DNA of 64,000 nucleotides from positions 11,419,096 to 11,483,095 of the forward strand of contig CM034100.1 of assembly GCA_019914945.1 (NCBI GenBank), written 5' to 3'. Of the stretch, positions 32,866 through 43,880 are shown one piece after another. Origin of the DNA: Typha latifolia. Lineage: Eukaryota; Streptophyta; Magnoliopsida; Poales; Typhaceae. A program made the translations under genes and the position numbers. Within the stretch, counting starts at the first letter, position 1. Each line of letters begins with the position of its first letter. A model generated the notes under the pieces. That model searched no databases. It saw nothing but the letters and a program-made list of their open reading frames with translations, and was not told the DNA's origin.

Positions 32866-33540
32866 AACATGAACTTACTTCAAATTTTTTGAAATAAATC
32901 CATTACAAATACTAGAAAAACCTCCTAAAATGTATGTATGTTATATGAGAAATGATCTGATACACAATTTTCAAAATAATTACCGAACCAATCTCTATAA
33001 TTGAATTTCAGCAAATCACATTTATGGCTAAGTCAAAGATATAAATTTAGATCCTAGCACATATAAGGCATATTAAGTGTTTAAAAAATAAGCAAGTAAC
33101 TTCCAAAACTTAATCAAGCAAATCAAACAATTATATCATGACAAGGCAATATACTTAGAGAAAGTAAGCAAAATATATCAAGTACATGCAAAAGTAATCA
33201 TTTAGAAATAAATATGAAGTGATGAATATGAAAACTACTCCCCCTTAAATTCTAACCAAAGATAGTAAATCTAATGCCACATATGTTATAAATTGACAAG
33301 AAAGACCAATCATGCAAATGCTAACCATCCAACGATAATGGAGGGAAGCAAAGTTTGAAGTGAAAATAATAAACTCTCGAGGAGTAGATCTCTTAGTGGG
33401 GCAATGTCATCTGCACGAGCCATGCTTCATTTAGATGCTGGAACCGAAATTTGAATTTTCATATAAGGATTCGATCTTGATCTAGAATTCAAAATTATGA
33501 AAACAAATCAATCTCAAAGCTTCTAAAGCATTACTTAGTC
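32866..33540 (-). other. Decayed Copia 3' spacer
   Basis: This AT-rich, non-coding stretch has a PPT-like CTCCCCCTT at 33239-33247 (minus strand AAGGGGGAG) and oligo blocks like the Cop1 region 420-690. It lies on the other side of the LTR from the PBS, so this LTR too has internal sequence on both sides. Confidence 0.45.
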
Positions 33541-35262
33541 AATTACTGATGTGATCCAGGTCATACCGGATTGCCTTGTGCACATTGGGTTCATGGCATG
33601 AGACATTAGGCTTATGACTCAAGTCAACTATATAGTTAGAGAGTTAATTCAACACTTGTGTTTAATTATTTCTAGCTTAATTATGTATTGAGTTGGTCTA
33701 TTGGTGAACTTGATGTGGTTTAATTAATAATTATAGTTTGAGTTAGCCGGTTAGCCTCCAACATAAATTATAGAGCACAAACTGGTTTAGTAATGCTTTG
33801 AACTAATTAACTAATTCAGCTATATCCTTCTTCCATCTTGACCTAACTCCTCTCCCCCTCCTTCTTCATCTAGAACTATATTTGAAGAGTTCTCCAGTTC
33901 CCTCACGGAGTTAACTCCCTATCAATTGTGAAGTGCACTTCTTCGTATGTTCGAGTATTGAGCTTCAACACGATGATCCTAAAGCCTGCATTGGAGGATC
34001 TGAAATGAGTTTACATTGACTACCACTATCGATCAACGAAGGGTTTGAGGAGTGATCCATATTGACGTATTGCATAGTAGATGCGGTGGAAATCTAATCA
34101 TTGTGTAGTTAACCAAGATAGACTTCAAGCAAGAGATGCAGATTTCAACACTTAAATGACAAACTATCTAGGGGGTTGTAAGTACTTCTTATTTTTATAA
34201 ACTATATGCTATAGATTGATCTGGTTTGGGCATATCCGTGTTTTTCTCCAATCGATGCACTGATAGGTTTCCCATATTAAAAAAAATCACAGTCGTGTCT
34301 TTGTCATGTTTATTTTTTCATATTGTTATTCTTACTTAGTTTGTTGTATCATACTTTTACTCAAATGTTCACTCACTGATTTGAGTTTGGTTTTCACATA
34401 AAATGCATGGGACAACAAAAGAATGTTCATAATTAAAATAGTTTTGGAGATTTCTTTTGAGATCTGTCCTAATATGAATCATTAATGCTTCTCATCTCTA
34501 TTTAAAGGATTAAGAGCTAGAGGTTGAGACATTGATCTAAAGAAGAACTCAACGAATTTCCAATCTCATCTTAGAAGAATTCTCTAGTTCTCTCATGGAG
34601 TATAATTTCTATCTAATATAAGAAGAGCTACATCATATGTCTAATTGCTTGAGTTACAAGTAAGGATGATCCATATGCATTGGATAAGTAAATTTAACAT
34701 ATATCACCATTGACACACTTATATTTGAGGTTTGATTTATTACTTGGGAGCTTAACAAAGAGAGATGATCTTCTTCACAAGTAAAATTAATCACATGATT
34801 CATGTTCAAGAGGTTACTTAAACACTACAGTGTTGGAGTATTGGAAGGGGTTGTAAGTAAGTCTTATTTCTACGCTTACTGAAATAAGATTGATTGAGTT
34901 TGAGTGGGTTCGTTATTTTTTTCTCTCAATGCGAGAGGTTTTCTACGTTAAAAAATGTGCCTGGTGTGTTTGTTTTATTTCTTTTCTTAGTCTTCCTCGG
35001 CTTTTGATTCGCTAATCTTACTAGGATTTTGACTCATCGAGTTGAGTTCAGTTTTCCTAACTAGAATAGTTTTCAGATTTTATTTTTCTTAGTTTTAGTT
35101 TTCTAAATGCAAATCTTAATCCATCTTTCTAAACCTAGTAGAATATAGTTTTCCTCAACCAATTCAAATTGACTTTGACTTTGCCTTGAATTTTGACTTG
35201 GACTTTTATTTTTTATATCTCTAAACCTAGTCGGTCTAGGAATTTTTCTCCCCTAAAATTTT
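33541..35262 (+). repeat. Two decayed Copia LTR copies in tandem, plus orientation
   Basis: Copy a (about 33545-34435) and copy b (about 34440-35262) share GAGTTCTC/GAATTCTC..TCACGGAGT, GATGATCC and GGGGTTGTAAGTA..TTCTTATT in the same order. Copy b ends CTAAAATTTTCA followed by a PBS-like ATTGGCATTAGTGC (35263). Both are inverted relative to 31634-32865. Confidence 0.5.
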
Positions 35263-35649
35263 CAATTGGCATTAGTGCGGTTTACTATTATCTTAAGCCA
35301 AATTTTTTGCGATATTTACTTTTGGGTTTCCTTTCATTTCTCCTTTATGTCCTCGTTGATTATGTGTTCTATTAGAGATCATATTGTGTTTATTGATGAT
35401 GAGGAGAATTTGGGTAATTTAGTTAAAAACAAATACTTTTCCAAAAAGAAAAGTCACCTTGCCTTTACTGCTTGCTATCTATAGACTCAATAAATCATAA
35501 TTTTTCATCGTTTGTGAATTCTAAAGATAATGAACGTTCTAAGCAAGAGTAGTATGTAGTGATCAGTTCTTACTTGTTGTGTACTAATGATTCTTATGAG
35601 TTGTCTTTTTTAGATAGACAAGTTGAAAGCAAAGAATGATGAAGATGAT
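35263..35649 (+). other. Internal start of the plus-strand decayed Copia
   Basis: It follows the PBS-like site and mirrors 31263-31633. Short open frames (35193-35484) do not show gag motifs. It is cut at 35650 by a family A-type LTR. Confidence 0.45.
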
Positions 35650-36047
35650 TGATACGAGCTCCTTTCGAAGTAGCTTGATATGACCTGCAATGGTCTCTAG
35701 ATAGAATCTAGGGAGGATTATATGAGGGCAATTTCGAGAGATCTATCTGTTAGAACCTCTTAAAATTTTGATATCTCGTATCTCTAGAAGAGAGCTTTTC
35801 AACAAATCTAAGATCACTAACCTGCAGGATGGAGGTCTTGATCTAGTTTGTGGGAATTTCATAGGCGGAGGTATGAACTCCTAGGCATAGGATGGTGGTG
35901 AAGGCCGGTGATGATGAGGTGGCACCAATAGGGATGGTGGAATATTAGGGAAGGTGGAAATGATTTAGCGTGTCGATAAAGGTAAGAGAAGAAGGGGGAG
36001 GAGTGGGCCACCCTAAGGGACTTGGGTGGTTGGCCGGTCAACGAAGG
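35650..36047 (-). repeat. Host LTR (element A0), left part
   Basis: It begins TGATACGAGCTCC and continues through CCGGCCAACCAC (minus strand) to GAAGG at 36047, where A1 is inserted. It resumes at 39171 with GAAGGTTAGAGACGG. The two halves join into one minus-strand LTR. Confidence 0.8.
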
Positions 36048-37036
36048 TGACACGATTCGGACTTCACCGACGTCGTCTCGAGCATGGATTCACTTTAGGA
36101 GTGTTTTTATTTCATGTTTTAGTGTTTAATTTCCATTAAAATAAGTTTTCTGTAAGTCGCGTTCGAACGCGGGTGGAGTGAGTTCGAACGCGGTTTGTGA
36201 ACGGGGTTGTGAACGTGGTGAAGAGAATGTACTGTGCGTTCGAACGCGGTGCGTTCAAACGCACTATGAACGCCTGTATCGCGCTCGCAAATACCGACAG
36301 GCGCGTTCGATCGCGCGTTCGAACGCTTGCATCGCGTTCGCAAATCCAGAAGAGCGAACTCGGTGCGTTCGAACACGGTCGGGCGAGTTCGAACGCGGTC
36401 GACGAAAATTGTGTTTTTAGGGTTAATTTGAGTTGTTGATTAGCCTATAAAAGGATGTGGTAGGCAACCAAATTGATTATTGATTATTGAGATTGAGTTT
36501 TGTCTTGCCTCCTTCGTCTTCTTCGCTCTCGTTCTCTTAAACCCCGGCGATGCTGCTTCTAATCTCCCTCATCCGGTTAATCACCCTAGTCCCTTAGGGG
36601 TAGCCCTCTTCTGCCCCTTCGTCCAATCTATCCCACACTTGCCCTAATCCTTCCATCAACCACAACCCTTCCACCATCACTTTTCACCGGTGCCACCACA
36701 TTAACGCCGGTCCACCTTCATCCACCATTACCTAGGATCTCGTGCCCACGGATCCAAAACAGAGCATCCTGATGTTTGTCCACTAAACGAACGATATCTC
36801 GAGATCCCAAACTCCGATTCGCCTGAAACTAGATTTGTTGAAAAGCTCTTTTCTGGGGTTACAACATATCAAAGTTTCACATCGATCCAACGGCAGCATA
36901 TTTCGGGATCTTATTTCAAAGTTCCGTGCTAGATCTAGTCTAGATCAAGAATTGGAAGAGATCGACCCTTCACCAAAAAGGCGAGATCGTAACAAGCTGG
37001 TATCAGAGCTCCATAGCCAAAGGAGAGATCGTATCA
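36048..37036 (+). repeat. A1 5' LTR with TTCGAA array and TATA box
   Basis: It starts TGACACGATTCGG and ends GAGATCGTATCA. The palindrome array is at 36157-36400 (GCGTTCGAACGCGG and variants). TATAAAA is at 36446-36452, followed by GATGTGG.AGGCAACC. Near the end the LTR terminus plus PBS is duplicated: TCGTAACAAGCTGGTATCAGAG (in two parts) at 36988-37009 precedes the final terminus. The same doubled end is seen in the 3' LTR. Confidence 0.85.
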
Positions 37037-37055
37037 AGCTGGTATTAGAGCCACC
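37037..37055 (+). other. A1 primer binding site
   Basis: AGCTGGTATTAGAGCCACC follows the LTR end; it contains the tRNA-Met-type TGGTAT(T)AGAGC with one change. Confidence 0.75.
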
Positions 37056-37078
37056 GTTCCTCAGACAAGCACTTCCAA

Positions 37079-38235
37079 TGACGACAACCAGATCCATGGC
37101 TGCACGGCGAGATGATGAAGAAGAGATTCTCCCAATAGAGGAGGGAGAAACGATTACAGGGACTTCCACCCGTGGAACCGCCCGATCTAATCAGAATACG
37201 GAAGAACCTAGCGTTCAAGCCGTGTTGGGGTCACTTTCAGAGCAAATGGCCATCAACAACCAGATGATGATGGAGATGATGCGGGAACTACGGGTGACAA
37301 GGGAAGCAATGGCGAACGGGAAAGCACCATCGACCCCACGACGCAAGTCCACCCCCTTGAACCCACCACCACCGGTTCAGCCTTTGCAACCACAAGAGCC
37401 GCTGCTACCACCACCCTATGGGCAGAGGCAAGCAAGGATGGTTACACCAGGTTCAGTTGCAGGTGAACCCATCCGACGGGTGAACCACTATGGAGACCAC
37501 CTTGGAGATCAAGATCCGTGGGCGGGTCAATACGATCCGGAACCACGGCAAGTTAATCAAAACTGAAGGAGGGATCATCAACCCTTCATGGTGCATCCTC
37601 CCCCGGTTAGACAAGGATATGATCCGGAATGAGACAATGGCATCCGTGGACAAGTCGTGCGTCTCGAATTCCGCAAGTTCAAAGATGGCGACCCGATCGA
37701 TTGGTTGTATAGGGCGGAGCAATTCTTTGCATACCAAGGAATGGCGAAAGAGTACAAGGTGACGCTTGCGAGCTTCCACCTTGAGGATGCGGCGCTTCAT
37801 TGGTTTCGAGCAGCCAATGCCACTGAGGCTATCGAAACTTGGGCTGAATTTTGCGCCGATAACACACGGCGATTTGGAGCATCGGGATATGAAGACTTTG
37901 ATGCTCTCCTCTCAAAGACGGTGCAAAAGACCACGGTTGGGTCATACCAAGAAGAATTTGAGAGGATTAGTAGCCGATGTCATCCACCATGGACGGATCA
38001 GCAACTTCGCAGCACCTTCATCTCTGGGCTGCGGGGTGACATATAAGCCGATGTGAGGGCTTTAAGGCCTAGAACCTTAAAGGAGGCCTTCGAAGATGCG
38101 GTGCTTATGGAAGACAAACATAGGGCCATGAAGATACACCTGAAGCAGAGTTGGACAAGCTAAGGAAGCCGCAATCAAGCTCAACCAAACATAGCGGCGG
38201 GAAATACTATCGGAGTACCAAGGGTTGTTGCTACA
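37079..38235 (+). pseudogene. A1 gag
   Basis: The ATG at 37079 is the first after the PBS and opens MTTTRSMAARRDDEEEILP. A coiled-coil-like stretch follows (EQMAINNQMMMEMMREL) and then a Pro-rich linker (STPRRKSTPLNPPPPVQP). After a stop at about 37564 the capsid core continues in another phase: FRKFKDGDPIDWLYRAEQFF, FHLEDAALHWFRAA, FGASGYEDFDALLSK, YQEEFERISSRC, RSTFISGLRGDI with a stop at 38044. Capsid fold and assembly are the known roles of this family. The frameshift and stops inactivate it. Confidence 0.85.
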
Positions 38236-38637
38236 GTGGTACCTCCTCGAGCACCCTTGAAGCCATCCCAAGATGGGAAGTATGCACCTAGAGGTCCGGG
38301 ACGAGCCAAGGGCCTATGCTTCCGTTGTGATGAGAAGTTTGTACCCGGGCATCGCTGCGCTAAACCGATGGGATCGGTGATGCTAATCGATGGATTGGAG
38401 GAAGCGGAGGACGAGTTTGCAGTTGAAGGTGCAGATGTGGCTGGACATCAAGGAGAAGAAGCTGAGGAGCAACCCGTGGAGGACATGATAGCCGAAATCT
38501 CCCTCCACGCCTATTCGGGGACAGCTGCGCCAAAGACCTTGCGGGTGAACGGGGTAGTCAAGAAAACTACAGTGAGAATCTTGATTGACACCGGGTCCAC
38601 CCACAACTTCATTGACAAGAGATGGCACCACATTGCG
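38236..38637 (+). pseudogene. A1 zinc knuckle and protease start
   Basis: A zinc knuckle-like CFRCDEKFVPGHRC (CX2CX7HXC) is followed by an acidic linker and the aspartic-protease active site ILIDTGSTHNFID. Shortly after, at about 38625, the frame runs into LTR sequence through a GCGGGT microhomology. The protease flap and everything beyond are deleted. Confidence 0.85.
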
Positions 38638-39170
38638 GGTGGAGTGAGTTTGAACGCGGGTGGCCCTCTTCTCCCCCTTCGTCCGGCTAATCACCCTCGT
38701 CCGGCTAATCACCCTAGTCCCTTAGGGGTGGCCCTCTTCTCCCCCTTCGTCCAATCTATCACACACTTGCCCTAATCCTTCCATCAACCACAACCCTTCC
38801 ACCATCACTTTTCACCGGTGCCACCACATTAACGCCGGTCCACCTTCATCCACCATTACCTAGGATCTCGTGCCTCCATCCACGGATCCAAAACAGAGCA
38901 TCCTGATGTTCGTCCACTAAACGAACGATATCTCGAGATTCCCAACTCCGATTCGTCTGAAACTAGATTTGTTGGAAAGATCTTTTCTGGGGCTACATCA
39001 TATCAAAGTTTCACGTCGATCCAACGGCGGCATATTTCGGGATCTTATTTCAAAGTTCCGTGCCAGATCTAGTCCAGATCAAGAATTGGAAGAGATCGAC
39101 CCTTCACCAAAAAGGTGAGATCGTAACAAGCTGGTATCAGAGCTCCATAGCCAAAGGAGAGATCGTATCA
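38638..39170 (+). repeat. A1 3' LTR, U3 deleted
   Basis: A short piece of the array (GAGTTTGAACGCGG) is joined to GGTGGCCCTCTTCTCCC. From there to GATCGTATCA it matches the 5' LTR. TTCGTCCGGCTAATCACCCT is locally doubled at about 38679-38725. It lacks TATA box and array. Confidence 0.85.
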
Positions 39171-39496
39171 GAAGGTTAGAGACGGTAGAGCCAAGGGTGG
39201 TTGGGCCACGGGTAGAGAGAATGAGAGAGGAGAAGGAGAGAGAGAGGGCACTAGGTCAAAAAGAGCTAATTTAATCAATAAATTCAATATATTGTGCACC
39301 ACAATGTTACATAGGTGGCTACCGTCAAGCCGGTTTGGCTAGTCCATCTGGATTAGACTCACAAGCACTCAAAAGCAAATACTACTAAAGCAAGGACTAT
39401 AATGCAATAATCAAATAAGCAACAAATTAAATAAAAGAGGGATTCAATCCCTATGCACTCAGCCAAGGCAGCTTGATTTGATCCAAGTCGTATCAA
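39171..39496 (-). repeat. Host LTR (A0), right part
   Basis: It continues the LTR broken at 36047 and ends on the plus strand with CCAAGTCGTATCA, the minus-strand LTR start. The right neighbour is a PPT (CATGGTTTTGCCACC), so this is the 3' LTR of A0. Confidence 0.8.
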
Positions 39497-39657
39497 TCCA
39501 TCATGGTTTTGCCACCTTATCATCAAGGTGTGAAATCAAGGAAGCAGTTCAAAATGTCTAAGTCGAGCTCCCTAGTGGACTCATCAATGGGCTTTCCCAG
39601 CCACTGTTATGAACGGAGCGTCCACTACCCAATCAAGGTCGAATGTAGGAAAGAAGC
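39497..39657 (-). pseudogene. A0 chromodomain end
   Basis: The minus strand shows QWLGKPIDES..ELDLDILNCFLDF then the PPT. Only about 50 codons remain before an abrupt junction with another LTR. Confidence 0.6.
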
Positions 39658-40436
39658 CGTGCAGTCTGAGGAAAATAATCACCAAATATTCTACCATAGA
39701 CAAACAATTATGAAACTAGGTGTGGTCGATCTATAACTTTCTGATCTACGTTTTTGGTATTTACGTCCTTTGTAGATTCTAATTACAACTGGGATGAAAA
39801 TATGCAAAAGTGGGGTTGATGGTGAGGGTGACGGATGATGGTGATGATAGAGAGAGGGATGATAATGGTGATGGGATGGATGGATCATGGTGTAAATGGG
39901 ATAAGGATGAGGGGGGAGAAGTGGTTGAGATCCCAAGGAGGAGGGAGGACTCGACAGACAAGAGAGATTGGAGGATCACCGGCGTCGAGATGGCGCACGG
40001 CTAGGGCTTGAATAAAGAGGAAGGAAGATTAGGGTAGAGTGGAAGGGAAGGGATAACAATCAATATTCATTCATAATGATCGTCTTGGTTGCCATCCACA
40101 TCTTAAGAGGCAAACCGAACAAGCTAAAATGATAAGTAATAACCCTAGTAACAATGAATTCTCGTCGATCACGTTTCACTATCGATGCGAATGTATGCAG
40201 GCATTCACACACGAGCGTTCGAATAGGGTCAAGTGCATTCAAACACATAAATTGCATTCTCTATCAATGTGAACACCTACAGGCGTTCACAAGGGGCATT
40301 CAAACGCAACCCTCCCGCGTTCGAATATGACATACAGAATTCTTATTTTTCTAAAGGAAACATCTAAAACAATAATAAAAGTAGATTCCCATAGGGTGTA
40401 TCCATGCTCGAGATGACTTGGTGAGGTATGAATCAT
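39658..40436 (-). repeat. Mixed A/B-type LTR, minus orientation
   Basis: The left part resembles family B (AAACTAGGTGTGGTCGATCTATAAC, GGGTGACGG). The right end resembles the family A start (GGTGTATCCATGCTCGAGA). TTCGAA-type sites are at 40196-40330, upstream of a weak TATA on the minus strand. The left end is truncated. Confidence 0.6.
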
Positions 40437-41633
40437 ATTATTTCACCATGCTTCTGCTCACTTTGTCCTCAAAATGCAAATTCAGGATATCGCTCCATCA
40501 AGGTTGCCTCGGGTTCCCATGTGGGTTGCTCTTGTGTCTGTTTGGTCCAGCTTACCAACACCTCTATGACTATTTGTCCTTCATGTCTAACCCTCCTTCA
40601 TGATAGGACCTTCTCTGGAGTGAGCTCATATGCCTCTGATTCTAGCTCGGGTAGTTGTGCTGCAACTTGCTCAACTAGACCAACTCAGGCTCCCAAATTG
40701 GATACATGGAAAACTGGGTGAACTCGGGATGACTCAGGTAGGTCTAGCTTATATGAAACCGCTCCCACCTTCTCTAGGATCTGAAATAGACCAAAGAAGC
40801 GATTCGCTAGCTTTTGGTTCTGAATAGTTCGTACCGAGATTTGCCAGTACGGTTAGAGTCGAACATAGACCCAATCTCTAACTTCATAGCTTCTTTCCTA
40901 GTGTTTGCGGTCATACACTTGCTTTATTCGATTTTGTGCCGCTGCTAGGTGAAGCATGAGACGCTTGAGTACTTCATCCCATTCCACTAGCGCCTCATCT
41001 ATGTCGGTACGGTCAGGTGCGCTTGGTTGGTTATAAGATCACAATGTTGGGGGCACCCGCCCATAGACAGCCTCGAAGGGGGTCATCCCAATAGCGGTGT
41101 GATGAGCTGTGTTGTATGAGTACTCCGCCTAGGGTATGTAAGCTAACCATCTCTTCGGTTGCTCCTCGGCAAAGCATCACAAATATTGCTCGAGGCAGTG
41201 ATTAACGACTTCGGATTGCCTGTCAATTTGCTGATGATACGCCGAGCTCATTTTTAGTTCAGTACCTTGCTGTTTGAAGTACTCTTGCCAAAAGTGAATC
41301 ATGAAGATCGGATCACGGTCTGAAACTATTGACCTTGGCATTCCATGCAAATTAGCTATTTCCTTCACAAAAATTTCTACTACCTTCTTTGCAGTGTACG
41401 TGTGCGCTAGAGCTAAAAAGTGCGCACTCTTCATCAACCAGTCGACCACCACCATTATCACCGTATGTCCTCTGACCTGGGGCAGTCCTTCAATGAAGTC
41501 CATCATCACATCTTCCCAAATTTGCTCCGGAATGGGTAGGTGTTGCAGCAGCCCCGTCGGTTTTGTTGAGCATATCTTGGCGCGTTAACAGATTTCACAT
41601 GCTCGAACATAGGACAACACTTCTTTTCTCACT
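40437..41633 (-). pseudogene. Integrase and chromodomain of a third Gypsy lineage
   Basis: On the minus strand the core is well kept: MDFIEGLPQVRGHTVIMVVV, AHFLALAHTY, LHGMPRSIVSDRDPIF, KMSSAYHQQID. It is followed, with stops, by the C-terminal domain and a chromodomain (EVLVSWTKQTQEQPTWEPE...ERYPEF) next to the PPT at 40437. The catalytic Asp residues are visible. Word choice differs from families A and B, so it is a separate lineage. It is cut at 41633 by A2. Confidence 0.8.
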
Positions 41634-42460
41634 TGATACGATTCGGACTTCACCGATGTCGTCTCGAGCATGGATACACTTTAGGGGTGTCTTTTACACT
41701 TGTTTTATTGTTTAATTCATAGAAAAATAAGTTTTTGGTATGCCGCGTTAGAACGCGGGTAGAGTGCATTCGAACACGCTTGTGAACGCCTACATCAAAT
41801 TCGCACATACAAAGAGTGTGAAATGTGCATTCGAATGTTGCGTTCGAATGTGCCTGCGAACGCCTGCATTGCGTTCGCACATATAGAGAACGCAAAATGT
41901 TTGGTTAGCCTCTAAAGGTGTGGATGGCAACCATGGAATCACTATCGAATGAATTAAGTTTTGCCGTAGCCTCCTTCATCTTCTTCTCTCTCGTTCTCTC
42001 GTTCCCCGGCGTTGCCGATTCTAGCGTCCCTCAACCGACCAATTACCCTAGACCCTTAGGGGTCCACTCCTCCCCCTTCTTCCAATCTACCTATCACCTT
42101 GCCCTAACTCCTTCCATCACTCATAACCCTTCCATCACCACTTATTCACCGGTGCCACCGCATTATCGTCGGTCCACCACCCTCCACCATCACAAAGGAT
42201 CTCGTGCCTCCATCCACGGATCCAAAGACGGACTCCTTGACGTTTCTTTACTAATCAGACGATATCTCGAGCTCCCACCGTTCGATTCGCCTGAAACTTA
42301 CTTTGTTGGAAAGTTCTTTTTCGGGCCTACAACATATCAAATTTCACATCGATCCGACGACTGCATCTTTAGCGATATATTTTAAAAGTTCCATGTTAGA
42401 TCCTGCCTAGATATGAAAATTGGGATAGATTGAGCCTTAGCCTAAGAGGAGATCGTATCA
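41634..42460 (+). repeat. A2 5' LTR
   Basis: It starts TGATACGATTCGG and ends GATCGTATCA, followed by the PBS AGTTAGTATCAGAGCC. The palindrome array is at 41745-41890. The TATA position reads CTCTAAAGGTGTGG, so the TATAAAA of A1 is lost. Confidence 0.85.
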
Positions 42461-42504
42461 AGTTAGTATCAGAGCCACCGTTCCTCGGACATGCGCTTCC
42501 TATG

Positions 42505-43880
42505 ATGACAACTAGAGCCATGGCTGCACGGCGAGATGAGGAAGATGAGATTTCCCCAATAGAGGAGGGGGAAATGGTTGCGGGGAGTTCCACCCGCGGA
42601 ACTGCCCAACCAAACCTGAATACGGAAGGGCCTAGCGTTTAAGCCATATTTGGGTCTCTTTCCGAACAATTGGCCATCAACAACCAGATGATTATGGAGA
42701 TGATGCGGGAATTACGGGAGACAAGGGAAGCCATGGCGAATGAAAATATACCATCTACCCCACGACACGAGTCTACCCCGATGAATCCACCGCCACTGGT
42801 TCAAAATTTGCACCCACAAGAGCCTTTGCTACCACCACCCTATGGGCAGAGATAAGCAAGGATGGTTCCACTAGGCCTAGTTGCAGTTGAGCCCATCCGA
42901 TGAGCGAACTACTATGGAGATTATCTTGGAGATCTAGATCCGTGAGCGGGGCAATACGAACCGAAACCACGTCATTTAATCAAAATTGAAGGAGGGATCA
43001 TCAACCATTCATGATGCATCCTCCTTCGGTTAGACAAGGACTTCGATATGATCCGAATCAAGACAAAGGTATCTGTGGGCAAATCGTGCGTCTCGAATTC
43101 CCCAAGTTCAAAGGTGGCGATCCGATCGATTGGTTGCATAGGGCAAAACAATTCTTTGCGTACCAAGGTATAGCAGAAGAATATAAGGTGACACTTGCGA
43201 GCTTCCATCTCGAAGATGCGGCGCTTCATTGGTTTCGAGCAGCCAATGCCCATGAGATGATTGAAACTTGGGCTGACTTTTGCGCTGATATCACGCAGTG
43301 ATTTGGAGCATCGGGGTATGAAGACTTCGATGCTCTCCTCTCAAAGACGGTGCAAAAGACCATGGTTGGGTGGCACCCATCGGCACTACGGCGCCCGCTG
43401 CTAGCTATGTCAAGGGGCCAAAATTTATTGAGCTGCATGGGCTAGTTTTTTCTTGCACAGGGTCACGGGGCTCATTTATACTGTCCCTAGAGCTCGCTCA
43501 CTCGCATGGTAGAGGTGTTGGGCGAGGTGTGGGGGCAGGCAGCGATAGAGGGCGGGAGACATACCAAGAAGAATTTGAGAGGATAAGTAGCTGATGCCAA
43601 CCCCCATGGATGGATCAGCAACTTCGCAGCACTTTCATCTCCAGGCTACGAGGAGATATACAAGCCGACATGAGGGCTTTAAGGCCTAGAACCTTAAAGG
43701 AGGCATTCGAAGATGCAGTACTCATAGAAGACAAACATTGAGTCATGAAGTTACACCTCAAACAGTGTTGAACGGGCCAAGGAAGCTACAATCCAGCTCA
43801 ACCAACCATAGCGGCGAGAAGTGTTACCGGCGTACTAAGAACCGCTGCTGCAATGGTGCCTCCTTGAGCACCCCTAAAGC
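42505..43880 (+). pseudogene. A2 gag with a foreign 190-bp segment
   Basis: The start MTTRAMAARRDEEDE and the linker PSTPRHESTPMNPPPLV are as in A1. The core runs FPKFKGGDPIDWLHRAKQFF to FCADITQ with a stop near 43300. At 43371-43559 a GC-richer segment absent from A1 and A4 separates VQKT.VG from YQEEFERISS. Stops elsewhere (about 42640, 42853). It breaks at 43880 where B2 is inserted. Confidence 0.8.

Larger units (their letters stand above)
36048..39170 (+). mobile_element. A1: family A Gypsy element, internally deleted, TSD GAAGG
   Basis: Order: 5' LTR, PBS, gag, zinc knuckle/protease, truncated 3' LTR. The 5-bp duplication GAAGG (36043-36047 and 39171-39175) proves a single insertion. 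RT, RNase H, integrase and the U3 half of the 3' LTR are missing. The comparable LTR parts differ at only a few per cent by eye, so it is fairly young. It lies within the LTR of A0. Confidence 0.9.

Noticed and set aside
36157..36400. Heat-shock elements as in heat-activated Copia LTRs.
   Set aside because: Heat-shock elements need GAA and TTC blocks separated by two bases; here TTC and GAA touch, so the spacing is wrong.
36119..36439. Overlapping open frames on both strands in the LTR array (also near 43-234, 7632-7847, 51590-51881, 53705-53941, 57922-58168, 58583-58898).
   Set aside because: They translate the palindromic repeat (strings like FERA, RSNA, HSNA) in several frames; they are repeat shadows, not genes.
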